Assembly (NCBI GenBank): GCA_002428885.1
Contig: DIYE01000195.1
Location: 1-12,166 of the forward strand
DNA length: 12,166 bases
DNA from: Alphaproteobacteria bacterium UBA6062
GTDB taxonomy: Bacteria; Pseudomonadota; Alphaproteobacteria; Sneathiellales; Sneathiellaceae
Reading direction: 5' to 3'
Below the pieces are notes generated by a model, which was not told where the DNA came from, did no database searches, and saw only the letters and a program-made list of their open reading frames with translations. This document shows positions 1-5,892 of this stretch, in pieces. Within the stretch, counting starts at the first letter, position 1; each line of letters starts with the position of its first letter. The position numbers were made by a program, and so were the translations under genes.

Positions 1-1
1 T

Positions 2-610
2 GACCGCCTGATCATGTGCGATGAGAAGGGCCAAATTATAGATGGCGATCAGCTGATGGCGCTTATCGCGAGCAGTTGGGCAGACCGTGGTCAGTTAAAA
101 GGTGGCGGCCTGGTAGCGACCGTTATGTCCAATATGGGATTGGAAAAATTCCTGCAAAGTAAAGGTCTTAACCTGATCCGGACTGCGGTCGGGGACCGGT
201 ATGTTGTCGAATATATGCGATCCCATGGTTATAATCTCGGCGGTGAGCAATCCGGTCATATGGTCATGAGTGACTTTGCCACAACCGGTGACGGACTGAT
301 TGCCGCCCTTCAGGTTCTCTCGGTTATTGTGGATGAGCAGAAACCGGTTAGTGACGTTTGCCGCAATTTTGATCCCTATCCGCAGATCCTGAAAAATGTC
401 CGCTACGGAACCGGTGATCCGTTAGCGGCAGATAGCGTTAAAAATGCCATTCGGGACGGTGAGGAGAAACTTGGGACATCCGGTCGCCTGCTGATCAGAA
501 AATCCGGGACGGAACCGTTGATCCGGGTGATGGGTGAGGGAGAGGATACGACCCTTGTTCATCAGGTCGTGGACGCGATCGTTGATGAAGTCAGCAAGGT
601 CTCATCGTAG
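2..610 (+). CDS. glmM: Phosphoglucosamine mutase, C-terminal part (5' end outside window)
   Basis: GlmM interconverts glucosamine-6-phosphate and glucosamine-1-phosphate in the cytoplasm, feeding UDP-GlcNAc for peptidoglycan and LPS. The window opens inside the gene. The first codons read DRLI, matching the end of the metal-binding loop DGDADR, and 202 residues follow to a TAG stop, a little under half of the usual ~450. The sugar-binding loop GGEQSGH lies near visible residues 80-86. The phosphate-binding loop RKSGTEPLIRVM lies about 25 residues before the C-terminus. Both are diagnostic of the alpha-D-phosphohexomutase superfamily, and the serine-containing GEQSGH form favours GlmM over phosphomannomutase. 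It is followed 15 nt later by thiD, so the two are probably co-transcribed. In alphaproteobacteria glmM often sits downstream of ftsH and folP, which would lie before this window. The reading frame is intact. Confidence 0.96.
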   Translation, partial: DRLIMCDEKGQIIDGDQLMALIASSWADRGQLKGGGLVATVMSNMGLEKFLQSKGLNLIRTAVGDRYVVEYMRSHGYNLGGEQSGHMVMSDFATTGDGLIAALQVLSVIVDEQKPVSDVCRNFDPYPQILKNVRYGTGDPLAADSVKNAIRDGEEKLGTSGRLLIRKSGTEPLIRVMGEGEDTTLVHQVVDAIVDEVSKVSS

Positions 611-625
611 AGAGAGGAAAAGACA

Positions 626-1426
626 ATGATGGGTCGTGTTTTATCAATCGCCGGATCAGATTCAGGTGGGGGAGCCGGTATTCAGGCGGATCTCAAAACC
701 ATCCAGGCCCTTGGTGGTTACGGGGCAACAGCCCTTACAGCCCTTACAGCTCAGAATACCGAAGGCGTCACGGCAATTGAAGCCGTTGATCCCGGTTTTG
801 TTGTGGAGCAGGTCCGGGTGGTGCTGGATGATATCGGGCTGGATGCTATCAAAATCGGTATGCTGCATCGGGTGGAAGTCGTGAATGCTGTTGCTGATTT
901 CTTTGATGCTGCCGATAGTCTGCCGCCGATCGTTCTGGATCCTGTCATGATTGCCAAGGGGGGGGCTGCCCTTCTGGCGGATGATGCTCAGACGGCGATT
1001 GTCGAGCGCCTCATTTCGAAGCATGCAACCTTGCTGACACCCAATATTCCGGAGGCTGAAAGCCTGACAGGACGGAGCATTGCATCCGTTGCGGATATGG
1101 AAGAGGCGGCAGGGCAGCTTTTGTCGATGGGGCCTGAGGCCGTCTTGTTGAAGGGAGGGCACCTGCCCGGGACTGTTGTTACAGATATTTTTGTCAACAA
1201 AGACGGGGCACATCTGTTCGACCATCCGATGGTGGAAACCCGTCACACTCATGGAACCGGCTGTACATTATCATCGGCTGTCGCAACCGGTCTTGCTCAG
1301 GGACTATCACTCCTAGAGAGCGTCGAACGCGGCTTACGGTATGTGGAAATCGCCATCAATGAAGCACCAGGCATTGGACGGGGGCATGGTCCCTTGCAGC
1401 ATGGACATACTGTCGGGGAATTCTGA
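626..1426 (+). CDS. thiD: Hydroxymethylpyrimidine/phosphomethylpyrimidine kinase
   Basis: ThiD phosphorylates HMP to HMP-P and then HMP-PP, the pyrimidine half of thiamine. The 266-residue length is normal for this ribokinase-fold family. The N-terminus has the family signature LSIAGSDSGGGAGIQADLKT (residues 6-25), then GATALTALTAQNT. VLDPVM is at 103-108, LLTPNIPEA at 136-144, and the catalytic anion hole HGTGCTLS at 209-216, with Cys213 as the expected kinase cysteine of the ThiD subgroup. The start is ATG at 626, with GAGGA about 7 nt upstream; a second ATG follows directly at 629. It lies 15 nt after glmM and probably shares its mRNA. The stop is only 1 nt from the stop of the convergent metalloprotease gene, leaving no intergenic room for a terminator. 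No thiamine riboswitch is seen in the 15-nt gap. Confidence 0.96.
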   Translation: MMGRVLSIAGSDSGGGAGIQADLKTIQALGGYGATALTALTAQNTEGVTAIEAVDPGFVVEQVRVVLDDIGLDAIKIGMLHRVEVVNAVADFFDAADSLPPIVLDPVMIAKGGAALLADDAQTAIVERLISKHATLLTPNIPEAESLTGRSIASVADMEEAAGQLLSMGPEAVLLKGGHLPGTVVTDIFVNKDGAHLFDHPMVETRHTHGTGCTLSSAVATGLAQGLSLLESVERGLRYVEIAINEAPGIGRGHGPLQHGHTVGEF

Positions 1427-1427
1427 T

Positions 1428-2174
1428 TTATGCAAACAGGTTTATGACAGCACTGGGATCGACAGTTGACGGTACAATACCGCCATCAGCCTGATTTTCG
1501 TCAGCCGATTCCCCGTTCCTTTCAGCCTGTTTCTGAGCATTCAGTTCCGTTTGAGCCTCTGTTCGCTTCTGAGCCGCCTGAGAGGCAACAGCTCTATCCT
1601 GACCGGAGGGTTCAGCAGGCGCGAGAGCAGCCTTTATAACAATATCCATCTTGTCGATGGTTGCCGCCGGATCACCGGGGACGGGTGCTGTATCAATTTT
1701 TACTTCCCCGCCAACGGCATATTGCCGGTTATCGGGACCGGTCTGGTAGTCATATGTCGGTGCACCGGCATATTGTCCGCCAACCAGTGCATGCGCCTGC
1801 TCATGAGCACGCACTTCCTGATCCCGTTCCTTCAGCTTGTCAACCTGCGCTTCTTCTTCCGGTGTCAGGCCTGTCTCATCAGCGATCTCTTTTGCCGATT
1901 TGGATGATTTCGTTTCCTGCTGTGCCTCTAACGGAGACCTATTCTCTTTATTGTCCTCTCCGTCTTCTCCCTGCAAGGCTGCAAGAAGATCTCCTGACAT
2001 GGATAGAAGAGGACTTGAGTCGACAGTTGCCGGTGCTGTCTCTCCAACAGGGATAACCGTCTGACTTTCTGGAACAATAGAGCTCACGGGAGCCTCCGTT
2101 GTTGCGGAGTTAACAACAGCTGTCTGCTGAAAAGCAGACACGGAACTATGAGCGGACAGTGCCGATCCTAACAC
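1428..2174 (-). CDS. Putative metalloprotease, SprA-related / CJM1_0395-like family
   Basis: A 248-residue protein. Residues 1-100 are low-complexity (Ser, Ala, Thr, Glu, Gln) and the conserved core spans about 103-215. That core contains EEEAQVDKLKERDQEVRAHEQAHA, with HEQAH at 124-128 fitting the zinc-metalloprotease HExxH motif. It continues GGQYAGAPTYDYQTGPDNRQYAVGGEV and then VPGDPAATIDKMDIVIKAALAPAEPSGQD. This matches my recollection of the family annotated as putative metalloprotease CJM1_0395 or SprA-related; activity and substrate are unknown to me. No signal peptide or membrane segment is evident. The only possible N-terminal start is a GTG at 2174, without a convincing Shine-Dalgarno sequence. 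The frame is continuous with the upstream gene (2193-2624) except for one TGA, so the start and even the gene boundary are uncertain. It ends in hydrophobic DPSAVINLFA. Confidence 0.8.
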   Translation of the reverse strand: MLGSALSAHSSVSAFQQTAVVNSATTEAPVSSIVPESQTVIPVGETAPATVDSSPLLSMSGDLLAALQGEDGEDNKENRSPLEAQQETKSSKSAKEIADETGLTPEEEAQVDKLKERDQEVRAHEQAHALVGGQYAGAPTYDYQTGPDNRQYAVGGEVKIDTAPVPGDPAATIDKMDIVIKAALAPAEPSGQDRAVASQAAQKRTEAQTELNAQKQAERNGESADENQADGGIVPSTVDPSAVINLFA

Positions 2175-2192
2175 GATGCCGGACTTCGCTGA

Positions 2193-2624
2193 TCAGATTT
2201 GCAGATTGAGCGGATTGCGGGCAGATCGCCCTGCAGCGTCAGTATCTTCCCCAGCAGGAACTTCTGATCTGGCTTCATACCGGTTTTCAGCAGAAACCTG
2301 CTCAGCAGCTTCAAGAGCCGGATCTCCAGCAGTCTGGCGTGTGACTTGATAATCAGTATCACGTGCTGCCTGGGTGTTTGCCGCAACTTCCTGGCGAGCA
2401 CTCGTCGATGCTGTGTCCTGAACTTGCTGCAGGGCTGTTACCGCTTCCAGAGAAATGGGAGCACCACTGCTTCCTGGCACAGGTGGTAAACCTTGCCCTT
2501 CCGGCTGCGGTTTTTCCGCTTGGGCGGGCTGCGGAGCTGTAAATTCCTCGGTTTCTTTTACTTTCTCTATCGGAGTAGAGGGTTGTACACCGCCGGTGGC
2601 GGAGCCAACAGGAGTAGGAAACAT
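2193..2624 (-). CDS. Hypothetical Pro/Gln/Ala-rich protein upstream of the metalloprotease
   Basis: A 143-residue protein I cannot assign to a family. It starts at ATG 2624, with GAAAGGTG centred about 8 nt upstream, a good ribosome binding site. Residues ~14-55 are rich in Pro, Glu and Gln. Residues ~58-125 are Ala/Gln/Glu-rich and probably helical or disordered. There is no signal peptide, membrane segment or cysteine. The C-terminus is GRSARNPLNLQI followed by TGA. After the TGA the same frame stays open through the metalloprotease, whose GTG start lies 18 nt on. The two proteins share composition and both end in a short hydrophobic tail. That supports joint function or a common transcript, but it may also be one ancestral gene split by the stop. 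No family hit should be assumed. Confidence 0.65.
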   Translation of the reverse strand: MFPTPVGSATGGVQPSTPIEKVKETEEFTAPQPAQAEKPQPEGQGLPPVPGSSGAPISLEAVTALQQVQDTASTSARQEVAANTQAARDTDYQVTRQTAGDPALEAAEQVSAENRYEARSEVPAGEDTDAAGRSARNPLNLQI

Positions 2625-2778
2625 AACGCACCTTTCGGAAATTCTATACCGGTTACGCCTTCTGGCTTTCGTGCCTTTTTCTAATATAAATGTGTTAACA
2701 AAATATTAATTTCACCAGTGCACGAACGCGGATAGCAGTCACGAAAATGTTATAAAAACTGCCAATTTGCTTATAATT
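2625..2778. other. Intergenic region between the metalloprotease unit and the PLP-enzyme unit
   Basis: An A+T-rich stretch of about 150 bases separating two minus-strand units. It should carry the 3' end of the PLP-enzyme transcript and the promoter of the 2624 gene. An 8-bp palindrome TGTTAACA occurs at 2694-2701, and AT-rich boxes lie around it, but I found no -35/-10 pair with acceptable spacing. An A/T-rich imperfect hairpin just after the stop at 2779 lacks a G+C stem, so no intrinsic terminator can be called with confidence. Confidence 0.4.
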
Positions 2779-3951
2779 TTAGGGAGTTGATACGACCTGC
2801 AGAAAAGTATCAAGTTCATCTTCCGTATTATAATAATGGAAGGATGCCCGTACCAATGTCGGCAAGGCGCGTTTTTCCATATCCAACCGGGTTGAGGAGA
2901 TATTGGACGTCGACACATTGATCCCTTCCTTGGCCAGCTTCTCTTTTATGTCCTCCGCAGGTATCCGGTCATGGTAGAATGTCACCATGCCGCCTTTATG
3001 CTTGCCGATATCAGCAACCGTAATGCCTGGTATTCCGGACAGCTTTTCCCGTGCGGTAGCGGCAAGGGAGCATAGCCGCTCAGACGCAGTGTCTATGCCG
3101 ATATCCAATAGATAATCCACGGCAACACCAAGGGCGATGTGTCCGGCAAAATAACTTTCCCAATTTTCGAAGCGGCGGGCGTCGGCGCGCATTTCATAGG
3201 TATCTTTGGCTGTCCAGGCGGCACTGTGCAGATCCAGGAATGGCGGTTCCAGCTGATCAAGAAAGGACTTTCGGACATACAGAAAACCGGTGCCGCGGGG
3301 GCCACGCAAGTATTTCCTGCCTGTTGCCGACAGCATATCGCAACCGATGGCTTCCACATCAATAGGGATCTGTCCTACAGACTGGCAGGCATCCAGGAGA
3401 TAGGGGATCTTGTATTGGCGGGCGACGGCGCCAACCCGTTCTGCCGGATTGATCAGGCCGCCATTTGTTGGAATATGGCTGATGGAAATGAGTTTTACGC
3501 GATCGTCAATCGCTGCCTCCAGGGCTGTAATATCGATCTGGCCATCTTCGTCGCTGGGGATCACGTCAATGACCACCCCCTTTTTTTGGGCGAGCTGCAG
3601 ATAAGAGATCACGTTGCTGGCATATTCCGCTTCCGCCGTCAGGATACGGTCGCCTTTTTCGAACCGCATTCCGTGAAAAGCCATCAACCAGCCTACGGTG
3701 GCATTCTCCACAAGCGCGATTTCTTCGCGATGGCAATTAATCAGTTCCGCGATGGCGTCATAGGTTCTTTCGCAGGCCAAAGCTGCCCGGGCATGGGCTT
3801 CATATCCGCCGATCTCCATCTCCAGATCCAGATGATCGACGATGGCCTGATAAACCGGGGAGGGCATCAGGGAAGATCCCGCATTATTCAGATGAATGCG
3901 GTTTTGGGTGCCCGGTGTGTCCTGACGGATTTTCTCAAGATCAAATGCCAT
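2779..3951 (-). CDS. Class V aminotransferase-fold PLP enzyme (cysteine desulfurase/isopenicillin-N epimerase-like), second of a pair
   Basis: A 390-residue fold-type I PLP enzyme of the NifS/CsdA/kynureninase group (COG0520-like). Visible landmarks are IHLNNAG at 19-25, the cofactor aspartate and glutamine in LLDACQSVGQ (Asp187, Gln190), His159 in ISISHIPTNGG, and the Schiff-base lysine Lys213 in SATGRKYLRGPRGTGFLYV. The GRKxLRGPRGTGFL stretch is typical of the selenocysteine-lyase/isopenicillin-N-epimerase-like branch, which also includes the ergothioneine enzyme EgtE, but no egtB or egtD is present. A desulfurase active-site cysteine cannot be identified by eye, so the reaction is unassigned. 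The start is ATG 3951, with AGGA 9 nt upstream inside the end of the preceding gene. The stop-to-start gap is 3 nt, which implies translational coupling to its paralogue. Confidence 0.88.
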   Translation of the reverse strand: MAFDLEKIRQDTPGTQNRIHLNNAGSSLMPSPVYQAIVDHLDLEMEIGGYEAHARAALACERTYDAIAELINCHREEIALVENATVGWLMAFHGMRFEKGDRILTAEAEYASNVISYLQLAQKKGVVIDVIPSDEDGQIDITALEAAIDDRVKLISISHIPTNGGLINPAERVGAVARQYKIPYLLDACQSVGQIPIDVEAIGCDMLSATGRKYLRGPRGTGFLYVRKSFLDQLEPPFLDLHSAAWTAKDTYEMRADARRFENWESYFAGHIALGVAVDYLLDIGIDTASERLCSLAATAREKLSGIPGITVADIGKHKGGMVTFYHDRIPAEDIKEKLAKEGINVSTSNISSTRLDMEKRALPTLVRASFHYYNTEDELDTFLQVVSTP

Positions 3952-3954
3952 ATC

Positions 3955-5094
3955 TTATCGTCCTGTAACTTTCTCAAGCGCTTGAATGAGCCGCGCGGTA
4001 TCCTGATCATTATTATAAAGATGCGGAGTAACCCGAAGGGAGTTACCGCGTGCAGATACAAAGATCTTATCCGCAGCCAGTGCCTGCAGTAGTGTTTTTG
4101 GGACACCGCCTTTAAATTCAAGGCCCAGAAAATGACCGGCTCTGTGAGACAGCGGTACAGAAGAAAGGCCCATATCCCGTCCGGCATCCGCTATAAGAGT
4201 GGTTCGGGCCGTTAGGGTTTCATAGATATTCTCCACTCCCCAATCGAGGAGCTGGCGAAGGGCTGTTACAGCCATAGGCATCAGCGCAAAGTTAGCTCTC
4301 TGTCCCATATCGAACCGGACCGCGCCCGGCTGGAAATCATTCTGATAATCCACAAGAGTCGAAAAATCCTCAGATCCTTTCCGGTTGATCCAGTTATGCT
4401 CAAGAGGGATGCCGTCCTGATGATCGGGAGCAATATACATAAACCCGACGGTATAAGGGCCTAACAGCCATTTATAAGCAGCGGCGATCAGAAAATCCGG
4501 CTTGATCCTTGCAATATCCAGCGGCATAGCTCCCAGAGACTGGGTAACATCCAGAACCAGTTTTGCGCCAACCTCACGCAGCCGGGCGCCGATTTTTTCA
4601 AGGTCCAGAAGACCGCCATCCGTCCACAGGCAGTGGGGCAGGGCGGCAACAGCGGTTTCGGTATTGATTTCAGCGAGAACTTTTGACGTCCAGTCTTTGT
4701 TGGCCGGAGCCTCTATGGTCTTGATCTTCCCGTCTTGTTCTTTGCAAAGCTCCTGCCAGCAGTAAATATTGGACGGAAATTGATCCTGCAGCACCAGAAT
4801 ATGCTGTCCAGGTTCAATTGTGATATTCCGGGCGGCTACCGCAAGACCGTAGGACGCTGCGGGAATAATAGCGATGTCGCTTTCACGGGCATTGATCAGT
4901 TCTGCGAAAAGCCTTCTTGCTTCTGCGCTCTCGGTAAAGAAATCCACAGGCGATAATTCCCAGGGGTTGGATTTACGCATTATCCCGCGAATACCGGCCT
5001 CGGAAACCGATGTCATAAGCGGTGACATATATCCGCAATTGAAGTAGGTGATTTCATCAGGGATGTCGAACAGAGAACGCTGGCAAGGGATCAT
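3955..5094 (-). CDS. Class V aminotransferase-fold PLP enzyme, first of a pair
   Basis: A 379-residue fold-type I PLP enzyme. Landmarks are ITYFNCGYMSPL at 15-26, His154 in ALPHCLWTDGG, Asp182 and Gln185 in LVLDVTQSLGA, and the probable Schiff-base lysine Lys208 in IAAAYKWLLGPYTVGFMYIA, followed by the substrate-side segment HNWINRKGSEDF. The AAYKWLLGP form resembles kynureninase/isopenicillin-N-epimerase-like members; the substrate is unknown. The frame can be extended to a TTG at 5106, but ATG 5094 is the better start because GAGG (5101-5104) lies 6 nt before it. That ribosome binding site is inside a near-perfect 24-nt inverted repeat, suggesting translational control. The gene is only distantly similar to the downstream PLP enzyme, which starts 3 nt after its stop. 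The two are probably an old duplication or recruited partners, not a recent copy. Confidence 0.88.
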   Translation of the reverse strand: MIPCQRSLFDIPDEITYFNCGYMSPLMTSVSEAGIRGIMRKSNPWELSPVDFFTESAEARRLFAELINARESDIAIIPAASYGLAVAARNITIEPGQHILVLQDQFPSNIYCWQELCKEQDGKIKTIEAPANKDWTSKVLAEINTETAVAALPHCLWTDGGLLDLEKIGARLREVGAKLVLDVTQSLGAMPLDIARIKPDFLIAAAYKWLLGPYTVGFMYIAPDHQDGIPLEHNWINRKGSEDFSTLVDYQNDFQPGAVRFDMGQRANFALMPMAVTALRQLLDWGVENIYETLTARTTLIADAGRDMGLSSVPLSHRAGHFLGLEFKGGVPKTLLQALAADKIFVSARGNSLRVTPHLYNNDQDTARLIQALEKVTGR

Positions 5095-5098
5095 GAAT

Positions 5099-5122
5099 GG
5101 CCTCAAATAAATATTTGAGGCC
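5099..5122 (-). promoter_or_regulatory. Inverted repeat covering the ribosome binding site of the PLP-enzyme gene
   Basis: The arms GGCCTCAAATA and TATTTGAGGCC are perfectly complementary over 11 bp around 2 central bases; as RNA this would be about 10 bp with a 4-nt loop. In the minus-strand mRNA the 3' arm holds the Shine-Dalgarno GAGG, and the hairpin ends 4 nt before ATG 5094. Folding would block ribosome access. As DNA, the same symmetry could serve as a dimeric repressor operator. No T-run follows, so it is not a terminator. Confidence 0.7.
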
Positions 5123-5158
5123 TATTTTGGAATGAAAACCGTTTTTTTCCAGTTCTTT

Positions 5159-5175
5159 ATTGTCTGAGAGACAAT
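5159..5175. repeat. Short inverted repeat downstream of the DUF1203 gene
   Basis: ATTGTCT, GAG, AGACAAT: perfect 7-bp arms with a 3-base centre, 16 bases beyond the DUF1203 stop. In neither direction is it followed by a T-run, so a standard intrinsic terminator is unlikely. It could be a weak 3'-end hairpin or a small operator for the PLP-enzyme pair. Confidence 0.4.
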
Positions 5176-5190
5176 CTGGACACGGCAGTC

Positions 5191-5673
5191 TTATACAGCC
5201 GCCTCGATCCTGAATTGAAAACAGTTGTTGGTGGCGGAACGGGCATGGATATATTTGACCCGATTAGCGGCCAATATTGCTTTTGCGGCATCGGCAATAT
5301 CTCTGTTTTTAACAATCTGTCCAGTGCCGTAAACAATCCAGTTATCCTCGTCATATCCTCTGAGGAGGATTTCTCCGCCCGGTTCATACATGTTTGGCAG
5401 CTTGTCTGTTGCGTCGTAAGGGGCGCAGCGTTCTGCATCGGCACATAAGAAAATTGGTCCCTGTTCGGCAAAAGGTTGAGGTGATTCAAAAGGCCGATGG
5501 GACAGAATCAAATATTCTTCACCTTTTTCAATATTGTTAAGGCAATGTCGGCACGGAAGATCATCCTCTTCACAAACAAATTTTTTTGGCGTATTGCCGT
5601 GGGCGTCTTTTCCGCCATTCTGATAAGCCCGTGCCTGATCGGTTGGGATTGGTAAGTAGCTTAAGTCGGTCAT
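5191..5673 (-). CDS. DUF1203 family protein
   Basis: A 160-residue protein from ATG 5673, matching my recollection of DUF1203, a family without known function. Recognisable elements are FVCEEDDLPCRHCLNNIEKGEEYLILSHRPF (with CRHC), GPIFLCADAERC, the segment LLRGYDEDNWIVYGTG, and the C-terminal KYIHARSATNNCFQFRIE, the His-x-Arg plus NNCF ending typical of the family. The cysteines suggest possible metal binding, which is inference. Alternative in-frame starts are ATG 5685 and GTG 5694. I chose 5673 because the protein then begins close to the usual family start and GGA lies about 7 nt upstream; none of the three has a strong Shine-Dalgarno. It is divergent from serC. It may head the minus-strand unit with the PLP enzymes (96-nt gap), or it may be separate. 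Confidence 0.85.
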   Translation of the reverse strand: MTDLSYLPIPTDQARAYQNGGKDAHGNTPKKFVCEEDDLPCRHCLNNIEKGEEYLILSHRPFESPQPFAEQGPIFLCADAERCAPYDATDKLPNMYEPGGEILLRGYDEDNWIVYGTGQIVKNRDIADAAKAILAANRVKYIHARSATNNCFQFRIEAAV

Positions 5674-5694
5674 TGTGTATTCCATTTTGTTCAC

Positions 5695-5805
5695 TGTGAC
5701 TATGTGTGGATTTATAAGGTGAAGACCGGACTAGAACTATCCGGATACCGATATGCATTTTGACCCGCTTCCGGGCTAAATTGTCGCAGTGCAACAAAAA
5801 ACTGT
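5695..5805. other. Divergent intergenic region between the DUF1203 gene and the serC promoter
   Basis: About 110 bases shared by two divergent genes. The minus strand has TATAAA (5711-5716) as a possible -10 for the DUF1203 gene, but the -35 position reads TAGTTC, a poor match. A 10-bp perfect palindrome TATCCGGATA occurs at 5738-5747, and a small CCCG/CGGG hairpin around 5764-5775. Neither can be tied to a known regulator by eye. Confidence 0.35.
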
Positions 5806-5833
5806 TTGACAGGGAAAGTCCGATCCCTAGTAT
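5806..5833 (+). promoter_or_regulatory. Sigma-70-type promoter of serC-serA
   Basis: TTGACA (5806-5811) is a perfect -35 consensus, followed by a 16-bp spacer and TAGTAT (5828-5833), a 4/6 match to TATAAT. This predicts a start near 5839-5841, giving a leader of about 53 nt before ATG 5893. The open frame extending serC upstream begins at a TTG that is this -35 box, so that extension is not coding. Confidence 0.75.
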
Positions 5834-5838
5834 CCGCT

Positions 5839-5884
5839 GTGGGCCACATCCCCCCACCGGGATGCTCTAGACTGGAAGGTTTAG
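5839..5884 (+). ncRNA. Structured serC leader: H-type pseudoknot plus Shine-Dalgarno-presenting hairpin (candidate serC motif)
   Basis: GTGGG (5839-5843) can pair with CCCAC (5853-5857), while CATCCC (5847-5852) can pair with GGGATG (5859-5864). The second stem's loop is almost exactly the 3' arm of the first, giving an H-type pseudoknot at the very 5' end of the predicted mRNA. Next, CTAGAC (5867-5872) and GTTTAG (5879-5884) can pair, with one G-U, around the loop TGGAAG that carries the Shine-Dalgarno sequence. A structured element called the serC motif has been described upstream of serC in alphaproteobacteria. I infer that this is the same element from position and taxon and have not verified the consensus. 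The ligand, if any, is unknown. Confidence 0.6.
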
Positions 5885-5892
5885 TTTACATT

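Noticed and set aside
731..752. Tandem repeat ACAGCCCTT in thiD
   Set aside because: It encodes the conserved ThiD segment ATALTALTAQ, so the repeat is explained by protein conservation.
2746..2782. A/T-rich hairpin after the stop of the second PLP enzyme as terminator
   Set aside because: The stem is imperfect with a bulge and nearly no G+C pairs; not strong enough to call.
3139..4092. 317-codon plus-strand open frame over the PLP-enzyme genes
   Set aside because: It is antisense to two well-supported enzymes, crosses their boundary and has no family features.
2779..5094. Reading the PLP-enzyme pair as an ergothioneine (EgtE) or isopenicillin locus
   Set aside because: The lysine-region motif resembles those enzymes, but none of the required partner genes is present in the window and the motif is shared by the whole branch.
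5738..5747. Palindrome TATCCGGATA between the divergent DUF1203 and serC genes
   Set aside because: Ten bases can occur by chance and it matches no operator I recognise; mentioned only in the intergenic entry.
5806..5892. N-terminal extension of SerC from a TTG codon
   Set aside because: The TTG is the -35 box of a good promoter, the extension covers the leader RNA elements, and the SerC family N-terminus matches ATG 5893.
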